DNA from: an uncultured bacterium
Lineage (GTDB): Bacteria; Bacteroidota; Bacteroidia; CAILMK01
Direction: 5' to 3'
Length of the DNA stretch: 64,000 bases
NCBI GenBank assembly: GCA_903829945.1
Contig: CAIKRV010000078.1
Span: 1 to 64,000 of the forward strand
A program made the translations under genes and the position numbers. The notes beneath the pieces were generated by a model. The model did not search any database, had not been told where the DNA came from, and saw only the letters and a program-made list of their open reading frames with translations. Of the stretch, positions 29,539 to 36,476 are shown piece after piece; within the stretch, counting starts at the first letter, position 1, and the number at the start of each line of letters is the position of its first letter.

Positions 29539-29568
29539 GCAATGCCGGCAGGTTCAGACCGGCATTGC
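29539..29568. other. Perfect 10-bp hairpin of unknown role
   Basis: GCAATGCCGG pairs with CCGGCATTGC across a 10-nt loop CAGGTTCAGA. It is GC-rich in an AT-rich spacer, 28 bp past the dnaK terminator, and no T-run follows. It may be a small RNA structure or an mRNA 3'-end stabiliser. Confidence 0.4.
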
Positions 29569-29798
29569 TTAAACAGAATTTGATTCTTTTTCACAGGCAA
29601 ATGTACATTTTGAACCGAATCATATCCTGTATTAGAAGAAGTCTTTGTCATTATAATAGACGTTTTAAAATGATGGAGCGTTGCCTGCCGCATAAATTTT
29701 ATTGTATCCTTATTTTAACATTGCTAATGTGCATAAGATTTAATATTATTTGCGTTTTAAATACATTAGAAATTGATTTTTAGTTAATTCTAATTGAT

Positions 29799-29806
29799 TA
29801 ATTTTG
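29799..29806 (+). promoter_or_regulatory. Candidate -7 box TAATTTTG for the WD40 gene
   Basis: Exact TAnnTTTG match 28 bp before the ATG at 29834. A TTG at 29773-29775 (23-bp spacer) could be the -33 element. Confidence 0.45.
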
Positions 29807-29833
29807 GCATGCCTTTGGCGGCAATGAATACAA

Positions 29834-31318
29834 ATGTTATATAAATTAAGGGTCTTTTTTTTCTTTTTGCTCGGAATGGCTTTTGTCCGACAGGCGACAG
29901 CTCAATCTAAATTCGATATTCAATCTTATAATGTAATAGATACCGTTGGTCCGTATAGAAGTGCATTGCATTTAGTGGCATTAAGTCCGGATACCAAATA
30001 TGTTGCAAGCAGTGGAGAGGATAATAATATTGTTATTTGGAGAGTGGACTCCAATACCGTCTTTCGGACGCTGAAAGGACATAAAGGAAGAGTAAATGAT
30101 ATAGAATATACCGGAGATGGTAAATATTTGGCATCAGCATCTGCTGATGGTACGGTTATTATCTGGGATATTAATAAAAATAAATCTATTCGTAGTTATG
30201 TTCCAGAGGGAACCGGTGGCGCGAAAGGAAAATCCATCAATTTTGTTTGTTTTTCCAAGGATGATAAAGATATTTTATTTGGAGGCGAAAATAATAATAT
30301 TACTAAAGTTCATACACCTTTAATTGGGGGCAGTATTAATCAGATCGCATCTACTGCTGAAAGTGTATCCACCGGCGTAATGAGTCCTGATCGAAAATGG
30401 TTTGCCTTTAGCAGTGGGGCATTAATTTATTTAATGAATATGGCGAATAGTGATTTGAAGGTAATTGCAGGTAGTAGCGATCAAGTTACTTCATTGGCAT
30501 TTAGTCCCGATAATAAATATTTAGCCTCTAAATGTAAAGATAGATATATAGAATTTTGGAATTTACGTACTTCCGTGAAGGCAAAATCAATTAAACCTGA
30601 ATACGATGAGCGAGCAGCGGATTTTTCAAAAATTCAATATTCACCTGATGGAAAATATTTCTGCACCGGCAGTTTGGATGACTCCCCGCAAATGTGGGAT
30701 ATGGATGATTATAAAATGCTATATCGATTAAAAGGTCATGCCGGTCCTACTCCTGAAATTGAATTTAGTAGGGATGGTCGGTTAATTGCCTCTGCAAGTC
30801 AAGATTCTACCATTCGTATATGGTATTTGGCCGAAGCGGTATTATTAGCGGAGGAACAAAAGAAATTTGCAAATGACAGTTTAACCAAGGCAAGAAGAGC
30901 TAAAAATGGACTCACCGATTCCACTAAATTGGAGTCTGAACTTACTTATACCAGTAATAGTAGTATTCCCCTAACATTAAATGGTAGAAAAGTTAATGCC
31001 AGTCATCCGGTGGAGGTGATGAGTAAAAATGTAAGTTTGTATGTTTGGGATGATGATCAAGTGGATGGAGATATAATTTCCTTAAATTTTAATGGTCAGT
31101 GGGTGTTAAATGCCTATAAATTAACCAAAAAGAAAAAAGTCGTGAATATAATTCTTAATGAAAATGGCGACAATTTCTTATTGTTATATGCACATAATGA
31201 AGGAGATACGCCACCAAATACCGCTGGTGTTTCCATTTATGACGGCTACCGAGAAACCAGACTGATTCTAAAATCAGACCTTAAATCATGTGATGCTGTG
31301 CGACTTAAGCTAAAATAG
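29834..31318 (+). CDS. Exported WD40 beta-propeller protein
   Basis: 494 residues. Signal peptide about 1-24 (ends in ATAQ). Residues ~45-340 hold about six to seven WD40 blades (LKGHKGRVNDIEYTGDGKYLASAS, GTVIIWDI, LKGHAGPTPEIEF, STIRIWYL). A ~150-residue C-terminal domain follows with strand-like segments (SIPLTLNGRKV, LYVWDDDQVDGDIISLNFNG) and no catalytic motif. It would act as a protein-interaction scaffold in the periplasm or at the surface. The C-terminal part resembles no family I can name. Confidence 0.8.
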   Translation: MLYKLRVFFFFLLGMAFVRQATAQSKFDIQSYNVIDTVGPYRSALHLVALSPDTKYVASSGEDNNIVIWRVDSNTVFRTLKGHKGRVNDIEYTGDGKYLASASADGTVIIWDINKNKSIRSYVPEGTGGAKGKSINFVCFSKDDKDILFGGENNNITKVHTPLIGGSINQIASTAESVSTGVMSPDRKWFAFSSGALIYLMNMANSDLKVIAGSSDQVTSLAFSPDNKYLASKCKDRYIEFWNLRTSVKAKSIKPEYDERAADFSKIQYSPDGKYFCTGSLDDSPQMWDMDDYKMLYRLKGHAGPTPEIEFSRDGRLIASASQDSTIRIWYLAEAVLLAEEQKKFANDSLTKARRAKNGLTDSTKLESELTYTSNSSIPLTLNGRKVNASHPVEVMSKNVSLYVWDDDQVDGDIISLNFNGQWVLNAYKLTKKKKVVNIILNENGDNFLLLYAHNEGDTPPNTAGVSIYDGYRETRLILKSDLKSCDAVRLKLK

Positions 31319-31357
31319 TAGAAAAATATTTAGGTTTTATTGCTTGAAATTCAATAA

Positions 31358-31376
31358 TTGGCATTAATATTGCCAA
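31358..31376. promoter_or_regulatory. Palindrome overlapping the promoter of the lysine-rich peptide gene
   Basis: TTGGCATTAATATTGCCAA, nearly perfect over 19 nt. It contains a -7-like box TAATATTG (31365-31372), with a TTG at 31344-31346 giving an 18-bp spacer. The overlap with the promoter suggests a repressor site. Confidence 0.4.
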
Positions 31377-31405
31377 AGTTTTTAAAATTTTAAATTCTTA
31401 CAAAA

Positions 31406-31612
31406 ATGAAGAACATCATCAAATCACTTTTCGTAGCAGTTATCGCTATGTCAGTAACTTTCGCTTATGCACAAGCTCCTAAAGCAGCTGCTAAAGATGC
31501 GAAAGCAGACAAAAAAGAAGTAAAAGCTGACAAAAAAGAAGCTAAAGCTGACAAAAAAGAAGCTAAAGCAGACAAAAAAGAAGCTAAAGCTGAGAAAAAA
31601 GCTGGTAAATAA
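31406..31612 (+). CDS. Small exported Lys/Ala/Asp/Glu-rich repeat peptide
   Basis: 68 residues. A clear signal peptide (about 1-23, cleaved after AYAQ) precedes a mature part of about 45 residues made almost only of K, A, D and E, with the heptad KADKKE[AV] four times plus a fifth variant copy. It has no Cys or aromatic residue and should form a highly charged helix. It has its own promoter-like sequence and a strong terminator, so it looks like a real single-gene unit. Function is unknown; small charged secreted proteins of this kind occur in Bacteroidota but I know no characterised homologue. Confidence 0.75.
   Translation: MKNIIKSLFVAVIAMSVTFAYAQAPKAAAKDAKADKKEVKADKKEAKADKKEAKADKKEAKAEKKAGK
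31502..31606 (+). repeat. 21-bp tandem repeat, five units
   Basis: Units start at 31502, 31523, 31544, 31565 and 31586 and encode KADKKEV, KADKKEA (three times) and KAEKKAG. The near-identity at DNA level suggests recent slippage expansion. Confidence 0.85.
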
Positions 31613-31632
31613 TTTTACTGCTTTTAAAAATT

Positions 31633-31666
31633 ATAGCCCGTGCTAATGCATGGGCTATTTTTTTTG
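31633..31666 (+). terminator. Intrinsic terminator of the lysine-rich peptide gene
   Basis: An 11-bp stem (31633-31643 with 31648-31658, one G-U pair), UAAU loop and an eight-T tract. Confidence 0.88.
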
Positions 31667-31676
31667 CACTATTTTG

Positions 31677-31684
31677 TAAGTTTG
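31677..31684 (+). promoter_or_regulatory. Candidate -7 box TAAGTTTG
   Basis: Exact TAnnTTTG match, 33 bp before the DUF2147 start at 31717. Confidence 0.45.
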
Positions 31685-31716
31685 AAAAAATCTTCATTAT
31701 TTAAAATAGGTACGGC

Positions 31717-32175
31717 ATGCGTGCATCGAAAAAAGTTAAAGTATTAATTCTAATAAGTTTATTCTTTTTTGGAAATATTTTAACCGTATTTCCAAGTGCA
31801 AATTCTGATTTATTAATTGGTACTTGGCAAAATGCATCCGGCGAAGTGAGGGTCGAAATATATAAAAAAGGGCATATGTTTTTCGGGAAGTTGGATTGGC
31901 TTAAAAATCCTTATCGTAATGGAAAACCTAAAACAGATATTAAAAATCCTAACCCTGCTTTAAGAAGTAGACCGGTTATTGGCCTAATTATTATCAGAGA
32001 ATTTATGTATGAAGGTAATTTTGTGTGGGACAATGGTAAAGTTTATGATCCGGATAGCGGAAATGACTATTCCTGTAAATTGCGGCTTTTAAATCGCAAT
32101 AGTTTAGAAGTCAGAGGTTTTATTGCAATTTCCTTGATTGGTAGAACTGAAGTTTGGACGAGAATTGTTAAATAA
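31717..32175 (+). CDS. DUF2147 family exported protein
   Basis: 152 residues. An N-terminal hydrophobic signal (~1-28) is followed by a DUF2147-like domain: LLIGTWQNASGEVRVEIYKKG, a D..NPNPALRSRPVIGL segment, WDNGKVYDPDSGNDYSCKLRL and a Trp near the end. Members are small periplasmic or secreted beta-barrel proteins with no established biochemical function. It lies between two unrelated small envelope genes and has its own promoter box. Confidence 0.8.
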   Translation: MRASKKVKVLILISLFFFGNILTVFPSANSDLLIGTWQNASGEVRVEIYKKGHMFFGKLDWLKNPYRNGKPKTDIKNPNPALRSRPVIGLIIIREFMYEGNFVWDNGKVYDPDSGNDYSCKLRLLNRNSLEVRGFIAISLIGRTEVWTRIVK

Positions 32176-32208
32176 CTTATTATTATACTTATTTAAATTC
32201 CTTTTATA

Positions 32209-32216
32209 TACTTTTG
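32209..32216 (+). promoter_or_regulatory. Candidate -7 box TACTTTTG
   Basis: Exact TAnnTTTG match, 26 bp before the ATG at 32243. Confidence 0.45.
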
Positions 32217-32242
32217 CATTTTATTAACTAAAACTAAAAAAC

Positions 32243-32896
32243 ATGAAAATCAAACTTTCAATCTTCGCCATTTTAATGGCAACTGCATGCATTTTCTCTA
32301 CGAAAGCAAATGCACAACTTTCATTAGGAGGTCGTATTGGCCTAAACATGCCTATGTTAACAGTGGGTTCCTTGCCAAATGGAGTAAGCAATGGTTTTAA
32401 TACCGGTTTAGCTTTTGGTGCAGTTGGAAACTATGCTATAAATGATAAGTTTTCCTTACAAGCAGAAATTTTATATTCTCAACAAGGTTCTAAATTAACT
32501 ATGGGTAGTGATTATTCCTCCGTGAGATATAATTATATTTCCATTCCACTATTGGCTAAATATAAATTTGGTCAAGAAACAATGGGAGGTTTTGTTGATG
32601 GCGGATTACAATTGGCTTATTTAGCCAGTGGTTCTGGTGAAACAAGTATTGGTGGTCAAACCACTACTGCCTCAATTACCGACTATTCTGGGATGAACCG
32701 TATGGATGTAGGTTTAAGTTTAGGTGTTGGTGGATATTATAAACTAGGCCCAGGTGAATTGCAATTGGATATCAGATATTTATTAGGATTTATTGCTACT
32801 AATAAAAATAATGATCCTACTGTAACTAATTATACTGCTGAAGATAATCGTGTGTTTAGTATTTCATTAGCATACTTATTTTCCATGGGTAAATAA
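32243..32896 (+). CDS. Outer-membrane beta-barrel protein (PorT/OmpX-like)
   Basis: 217 residues. Signal peptide about 1-24 (ends in ANAQ), then eight or so amphipathic strands of the small beta-barrel family found widely in Bacteroidota (LSLGGRIGLNM, FSLQAEILYSQQGSKL, YNYISIPLLAKYKF, GELQLDIRYLLGF). The final strand ends SISLAYLFSMGK. Structural or transport role in the outer membrane; substrate unknown. Its own promoter box and terminator suggest a single-gene unit. Confidence 0.82.
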   Translation: MKIKLSIFAILMATACIFSTKANAQLSLGGRIGLNMPMLTVGSLPNGVSNGFNTGLAFGAVGNYAINDKFSLQAEILYSQQGSKLTMGSDYSSVRYNYISIPLLAKYKFGQETMGGFVDGGLQLAYLASGSGETSIGGQTTTASITDYSGMNRMDVGLSLGVGGYYKLGPGELQLDIRYLLGFIATNKNNDPTVTNYTAEDNRVFSISLAYLFSMGK

Positions 32897-32918
32897 TTTA
32901 TTTTTAAATAATAAAAGG

Positions 32919-32956
32919 TAGGAACCGATGCTAATGTATCGGTTCCTATTTTTTTT
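32919..32956 (+). terminator. Intrinsic terminator
   Basis: An 11-bp perfect stem TAGGAACCGAT/ATCGGTTCCTA plus a G-U pair (32919-32930 with 32937-32948), loop CTAATG and eight T. Confidence 0.88.
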
Positions 32957-32999
32957 GTCTGAATTTTAAAAGTAATGAAACAAGGAATTAGAAATTATG

Positions 33000-33007
33000 T
33001 ATTTTTG
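33000..33007 (+). promoter_or_regulatory. Candidate -7 box TATTTTTG
   Basis: Exact TAnnTTTG match. It lies inside the longer reading frame that opens at 32975, which argues for translation from the ATG at 33026. Confidence 0.45.
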
Positions 33008-33025
33008 TTTTTAAATAATCGAGTT

Positions 33026-33628
33026 ATGAAAAAAGTTATTCGTTCTATAAGTCTAAGTGTCACGCTAATATTTACCTTATTTTTTACCATTAATTCCAAG
33101 GCAGATGTTTTTGGAAAAGATGGAAATATGTTGAATCTCAATATTGGCCTTGGAACACCTTTTGTCTATTCCGGCAGTACTTTGTCTATTCCGCCATTAA
33201 CGGTGGCCTATGAGAGAGGAATCACGGATAATATTGGTGTTGGTGGGATGATAGGCTATTATTCTGCAAGTACCAGTGCTGCGGTAGGATCCAGTCCTTT
33301 TGCAGGTTTAGGATATACCTATACATGGAAATTTACTTACATTAATATTGCTTTGCGTGGTTCTTATCATTATAGCCTTAGTGATAAAGTGGATGTTTAT
33401 GGAGGATTATTGCTTGGATATTCAGTGGAAAATACCTCATTCTCTACTAATGATCCAAATACTAGCGGTTCTACAAGTTATTTTAACTCCATCCAACCAA
33501 AAGATGGCGGATTGATCTTAGGAATTTATGCCGGGGCACGCTATATGTTTACTGATCATATTGGAGTAAATGCAGAACTTGGTTATAGCATTGCATTTTT
33601 AAATGTAGGTGCTACTTTCAAGTTTTAA
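33026..33628 (+). CDS. Outer-membrane beta-barrel protein
   Basis: 200 residues from the ATG at 33026. This start gives a clean signal peptide (MKKVIRSISLS..., ending in NSKA), whereas the in-frame ATG at 32975 would place 17 extra residues before it and lies upstream of the probable -7 box. The mature part has alternating strands (LNLNIGLGTPFVYSG, VGGMIGYYSAS, ALRGSYHYSLSDKVDVYGGLLLGYSV, GLILGIYAGARYMF) and ends in GATFKF, a barrel-type C-terminal Phe. Resembles the small OmpW/OmpX-like barrels of Bacteroidota. It overlaps the convergent DUF4286 gene by 4 nt. Confidence 0.78.
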   Translation: MKKVIRSISLSVTLIFTLFFTINSKADVFGKDGNMLNLNIGLGTPFVYSGSTLSIPPLTVAYERGITDNIGVGGMIGYYSASTSAAVGSSPFAGLGYTYTWKFTYINIALRGSYHYSLSDKVDVYGGLLLGYSVENTSFSTNDPNTSGSTSYFNSIQPKDGGLILGIYAGARYMFTDHIGVNAELGYSIAFLNVGATFKF

Positions 33629-33930
33629 ACTTCTTCCAATAAGCTTCGAAATGCCACAAATTTCCCACTGTAGCGTTCATTATACTCTTGCTGTAAAGTA
33701 GGTGCAAATTCAGTTTGGTATAAATTATAATCATCCATATTTCTCAAAAAATATTGAATAGAATAAGTAATGCCTGTTTCATCGCTTTGTCGGGTCATTA
33801 GCTTATACATTTTATGACCTTTAAACAAGCCGGTTTCTAAAACATCAGGAATATGCTTATTTATCATCCAATTCAACCAATCCTTTTCAATTGTATCATC
33901 AATATTTACAGTAACATTATATAATATCAT
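33625..33930 (-). CDS. DUF4286 family protein
   Basis: 101 residues, cytoplasmic, no signal peptide. It shows the family pattern MILYNVTVNIDD....WL.WM...HIPDVL.TG.F.G.KM.KL and YSIQYFL...DDYNLY...FAP.LQ.E...RY. DUF4286 proteins are small ferredoxin-like alpha/beta proteins common in Bacteroidota with no known function. Its divergent neighbour is dacB. Confidence 0.85.
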   Translation of the reverse strand: MILYNVTVNIDDTIEKDWLNWMINKHIPDVLETGLFKGHKMYKLMTRQSDETGITYSIQYFLRNMDDYNLYQTEFAPTLQQEYNERYSGKFVAFRSLLEEV

Positions 33931-33959
33931 AATTTAAATATTTATTCCTACTCGTGTTG

Positions 33960-33967
33960 CAAAATTA
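33960..33967 (-). promoter_or_regulatory. Candidate -7 box TAATTTTG for the DUF4286 gene
   Basis: Exact TAnnTTTG match on the minus strand, 29 bp before the ATG at 33930. Confidence 0.45.
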
Positions 33968-33995
33968 CATCAATTAAATTTCTGATATTTGTCCA

Positions 33996-35474
33996 ATGAT
34001 GCAAAAAGTGATTGTTTTCTTTGTGTTTATTGTAACGGCAATTACTAGTTGTAATGCGCAATCTGAAGCCTATTTAAAAAATATAAACGCTGTTTTACAA
34101 TCCTTTGAGGGAGATACAGCTTTGCAACATGCCAGTTGGGGTTTTTGTTTAATTTCAGATAAGGATGGGAAAATAATAAGTTCTAATAATGAAAAAAGAA
34201 GTCTGCAGCCGGCTTCTACGACAAAGGTATTAACCACCAGTGCCGCACTTTCCATTTTAGGATCGGATTATACTTTCAAAACTCGATTAGCCTATAAGGG
34301 TAAAATTACCAAACAAGGTGTTTTATTAGGTGATGTATACGTAATAGGTGGAGGTGATCCCAGTATTGGATTTAATCGAATAAAAGGCGTAAAAAATGAT
34401 AAAGAATTAATTGATGCCTTTGAATATGTATTGAGAAAAGCAGGTATTAATACTATTCAAGGGAGCATCATTGCTGATGCTACTTATTTTGAAAGAGCCA
34501 TGCAACCAAATGCTTGGGCATGGGACGATATAGCCAATTATTATGGGGCAGGTCCCAGTGGCTTAAACTTCAGAGAAAACCAATATAATTTATATTTAAA
34601 ACAATCCAAAACTCCCGGTGAACCTTGTGCTTATGTGTGTACTTATCCTTTAATACCTGGATTACAATGTTATTCAGAAATTGTATCAGGAGCAAAAGGT
34701 TCCGGCGATGAAGGTTATATTTATGGTGCCTCCTATAGTAATTTACGATATTTACGAGGTAAAATACCGCCGGGAGATACCTTGTTTTGTATTAAAGGTT
34801 CTTTACCTGATCCGGCCCTTATATGTGCGCAATTATTAGCCGGACGAATGACAAATGGAAAAGTAACTCCTAAAGCTACTACAGTATATTTATTGCAAGA
34901 ACAAAATAATATGCCTGATACAAATAGTAGGACGATATTACTTAGCATTGCCTCACCACCTTTAAAAGAATTAGTAAAATATACCAATATTTATAGCATC
35001 AATTTATACGCGGAAACACTGCTAAAGGAAATAGGAAAAAAAGTAAATGGTAAAGGTAGTACCGAGGAAGGCTTACGTGTTTTAAAACAGTTTTGGCTAA
35101 ATAAGGGGATTGACCTATCAGGTTTATTTTTATTGGATGGTAGTGGTTTGTCGAGATATGACGCCATTACTGCTGAACAATTTGCTCAAGCCATTCATGC
35201 TATGAGGAGTGAAAAAGCTTTCGCAGATTTTTATTTATCATTATCCGTGGCAGGCCAATTTGGTGCATTGAGTTCTATTGGTAAGGGAACGGTTGCAGAT
35301 GGGAATATCCATGCAAAAAGTGGATATATGACCAGAGTTAGAAGTTATGCAGGATATGTGAGAAATAAAGAAGGCAAGGAATTTAGCTTTGCTTTTATTA
35401 TTAATAATTACTCTGAATCTGCCTATTCCGTAAAAATGAAAATTGAAAAACTTTTAATTGCCCTGGCGGAATAG
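33996..35474 (+). CDS. dacB: D-alanyl-D-alanine carboxypeptidase/endopeptidase (PBP4 family)
   Basis: 492 residues. Cleaves the terminal D-Ala and peptide cross-links of peptidoglycan in the periplasm. All three serine-peptidase motifs are visible: S74-x-x-K77 (PASTTK), S-x-N near residue 334 (YSINLY) and KSG near 440 (HAKSGYM). The family DGSGLSRYD segment is also present. The N-terminal signal may be of lipoprotein type (ITSC at residue 19). Two adjacent ATGs (33996 and 33999) could start translation. Confidence 0.93.
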   Translation: MMQKVIVFFVFIVTAITSCNAQSEAYLKNINAVLQSFEGDTALQHASWGFCLISDKDGKIISSNNEKRSLQPASTTKVLTTSAALSILGSDYTFKTRLAYKGKITKQGVLLGDVYVIGGGDPSIGFNRIKGVKNDKELIDAFEYVLRKAGINTIQGSIIADATYFERAMQPNAWAWDDIANYYGAGPSGLNFRENQYNLYLKQSKTPGEPCAYVCTYPLIPGLQCYSEIVSGAKGSGDEGYIYGASYSNLRYLRGKIPPGDTLFCIKGSLPDPALICAQLLAGRMTNGKVTPKATTVYLLQEQNNMPDTNSRTILLSIASPPLKELVKYTNIYSINLYAETLLKEIGKKVNGKGSTEEGLRVLKQFWLNKGIDLSGLFLLDGSGLSRYDAITAEQFAQAIHAMRSEKAFADFYLSLSVAGQFGALSSIGKGTVADGNIHAKSGYMTRVRSYAGYVRNKEGKEFSFAFIINNYSESAYSVKMKIEKLLIALAE

Positions 35475-35497
35475 GGTCCAACTATTTTGAATAATAT

Positions 35498-35505
35498 TAA
35501 CTTCG
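35498..35505 (+). promoter_or_regulatory. Candidate -7 box TAACTTCG
   Basis: One mismatch to TAnnTTTG, 18 bp before the YceI start at 35524. Confidence 0.35.
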
Positions 35506-35523
35506 CAGATATAATTGCATATT

Positions 35524-36069
35524 ATGAAATCAAGTAAATACCTTTTTGTTTTTTTGTTGTTATTGTGCCTATCAGCTTTTGCTGCCGTTCATTCAATTTA
35601 TTGGACAGTAAAGGATGACTCCTATGTTATAAAATTCTCAGGCAAAAAAGTTACCGGAACTTTTAAAGGTTTAAAGGCCAATATTATATTCGATGAAAAT
35701 CATTTAGAAAAATCAAAGCTTTCAGGAGTGGTAGATGCTTCCACCATCAATACCGGCAATGGTGTTATGAATAAGGAAGCAAAAGATGAGGATGCACTTG
35801 ATCTTAAAAATAATACGACCATCAATTTTGCTTCCAGTGTTATTCGAAAAAGCAGTGTTGGATATGAAGCCGAGGGAGAATTAACAATTAAAGGCATTAG
35901 TAGAACAGTTATTATTCCTTTCACTCTTGAAAAAAATGGGGAAGATGTTACCTTTAAAGGACATTTTTCTTTAAATCCTAAAGAATATCATGTGGATAAA
36001 GTAAATGCAAAGCAAAGAAGAGAAATGCCGGATAAACTGAATATTGATTTATCAATACCTGTCAAATAA
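35524..36069 (+). CDS. YceI-family periplasmic lipid-binding-like protein
   Basis: 181 residues from the ATG at 35524; an in-frame TTG at 35515 adds only three residues. Signal peptide about 1-20. The mature part has YceI features: YVIKFSGKKVTGTFKGLKANI, VVDASTINTGN, KDEDALDLKNNTTINF and GELTIKGISRTVIIPF. YceI proteins form a lipocalin-like barrel that binds polyisoprenoids or amphiphiles. Its stop overlaps the start of the next gene (TAATG), so the pair is translationally coupled. Confidence 0.88.
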   Translation: MKSSKYLFVFLLLLCLSAFAAVHSIYWTVKDDSYVIKFSGKKVTGTFKGLKANIIFDENHLEKSKLSGVVDASTINTGNGVMNKEAKDEDALDLKNNTTINFASSVIRKSSVGYEAEGELTIKGISRTVIIPFTLEKNGEDVTFKGHFSLNPKEYHVDKVNAKQRREMPDKLNIDLSIPVK

Positions 36070-36476
36070 TGATTCCTTGGAAAACTCCAGTGTTACACTG
36101 TGTTTTTGCTTGTATTTTAGCAGGAATTTGCGGCGTAATTTATAATTTATTTTATTGTAGAATATGGGGTTGTGATTTTAGTGAAATTGTACACCCACTT
36201 GGTATTTTTTCTGCTTATTTATTTTTATCTATAGCCCTTTGTGGTATATATTTTATATTTGGAAAATGGCAAGGCAAACAGGTATTCAAATGGATAAATT
36301 TGAGTTTTTCTTTAGTTTTCTTTATGGGCGTTTTTTTAATTTTTATGATTCGTTTGCCATTAGATATTGAACATCCTGAGTTATTCCCTGCCCTTGCCAT
36401 TCCCTTGGAATTATTTCCAGTGATAGCATTTTATACACTAATACCTTTTTTTAATTATCAGTCTGCGCTTAAATAA
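36069..36476 (+). CDS. Small integral membrane protein coupled to the YceI gene
   Basis: 135 residues with about four hydrophobic helices (~8-28, 45-63, 75-96, 108-128) and no recognised family. The start codon overlaps the YceI stop codon, indicating co-translation and perhaps a shared job in lipid or quinone handling; this is inference. It overlaps the convergent Fic-like gene by 8 nt at its 3' end. Confidence 0.7.
   Translation: MIPWKTPVLHCVFACILAGICGVIYNLFYCRIWGCDFSEIVHPLGIFSAYLFLSIALCGIYFIFGKWQGKQVFKWINLSFSLVFFMGVFLIFMIRLPLDIEHPELFPALAIPLELFPVIAFYTLIPFFNYQSALK

Larger units (their letters stand above)
29512..29833. other. Intergenic region after dnaK with a strong hairpin
   Basis: No convincing gene. 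It holds a perfect 10-bp hairpin at 29539-29568 and the -7 box of the WD40 gene at 29799-29806. An 89-codon frame from 29514 has no family resemblance and runs through the hairpin, so I do not call it. Confidence 0.5.

Noticed and set aside
29514-29783. An 89-codon reading frame after dnaK
   Set aside because: It begins next to the dnaK terminator, runs through a strong hairpin, is Cys/Arg-rich without pattern, and has no promoter box.
31502-31606. 21-bp direct repeats as a possible CRISPR array
   Set aside because: Units are contiguous without spacers, lie within a coding frame, and encode a regular heptad.
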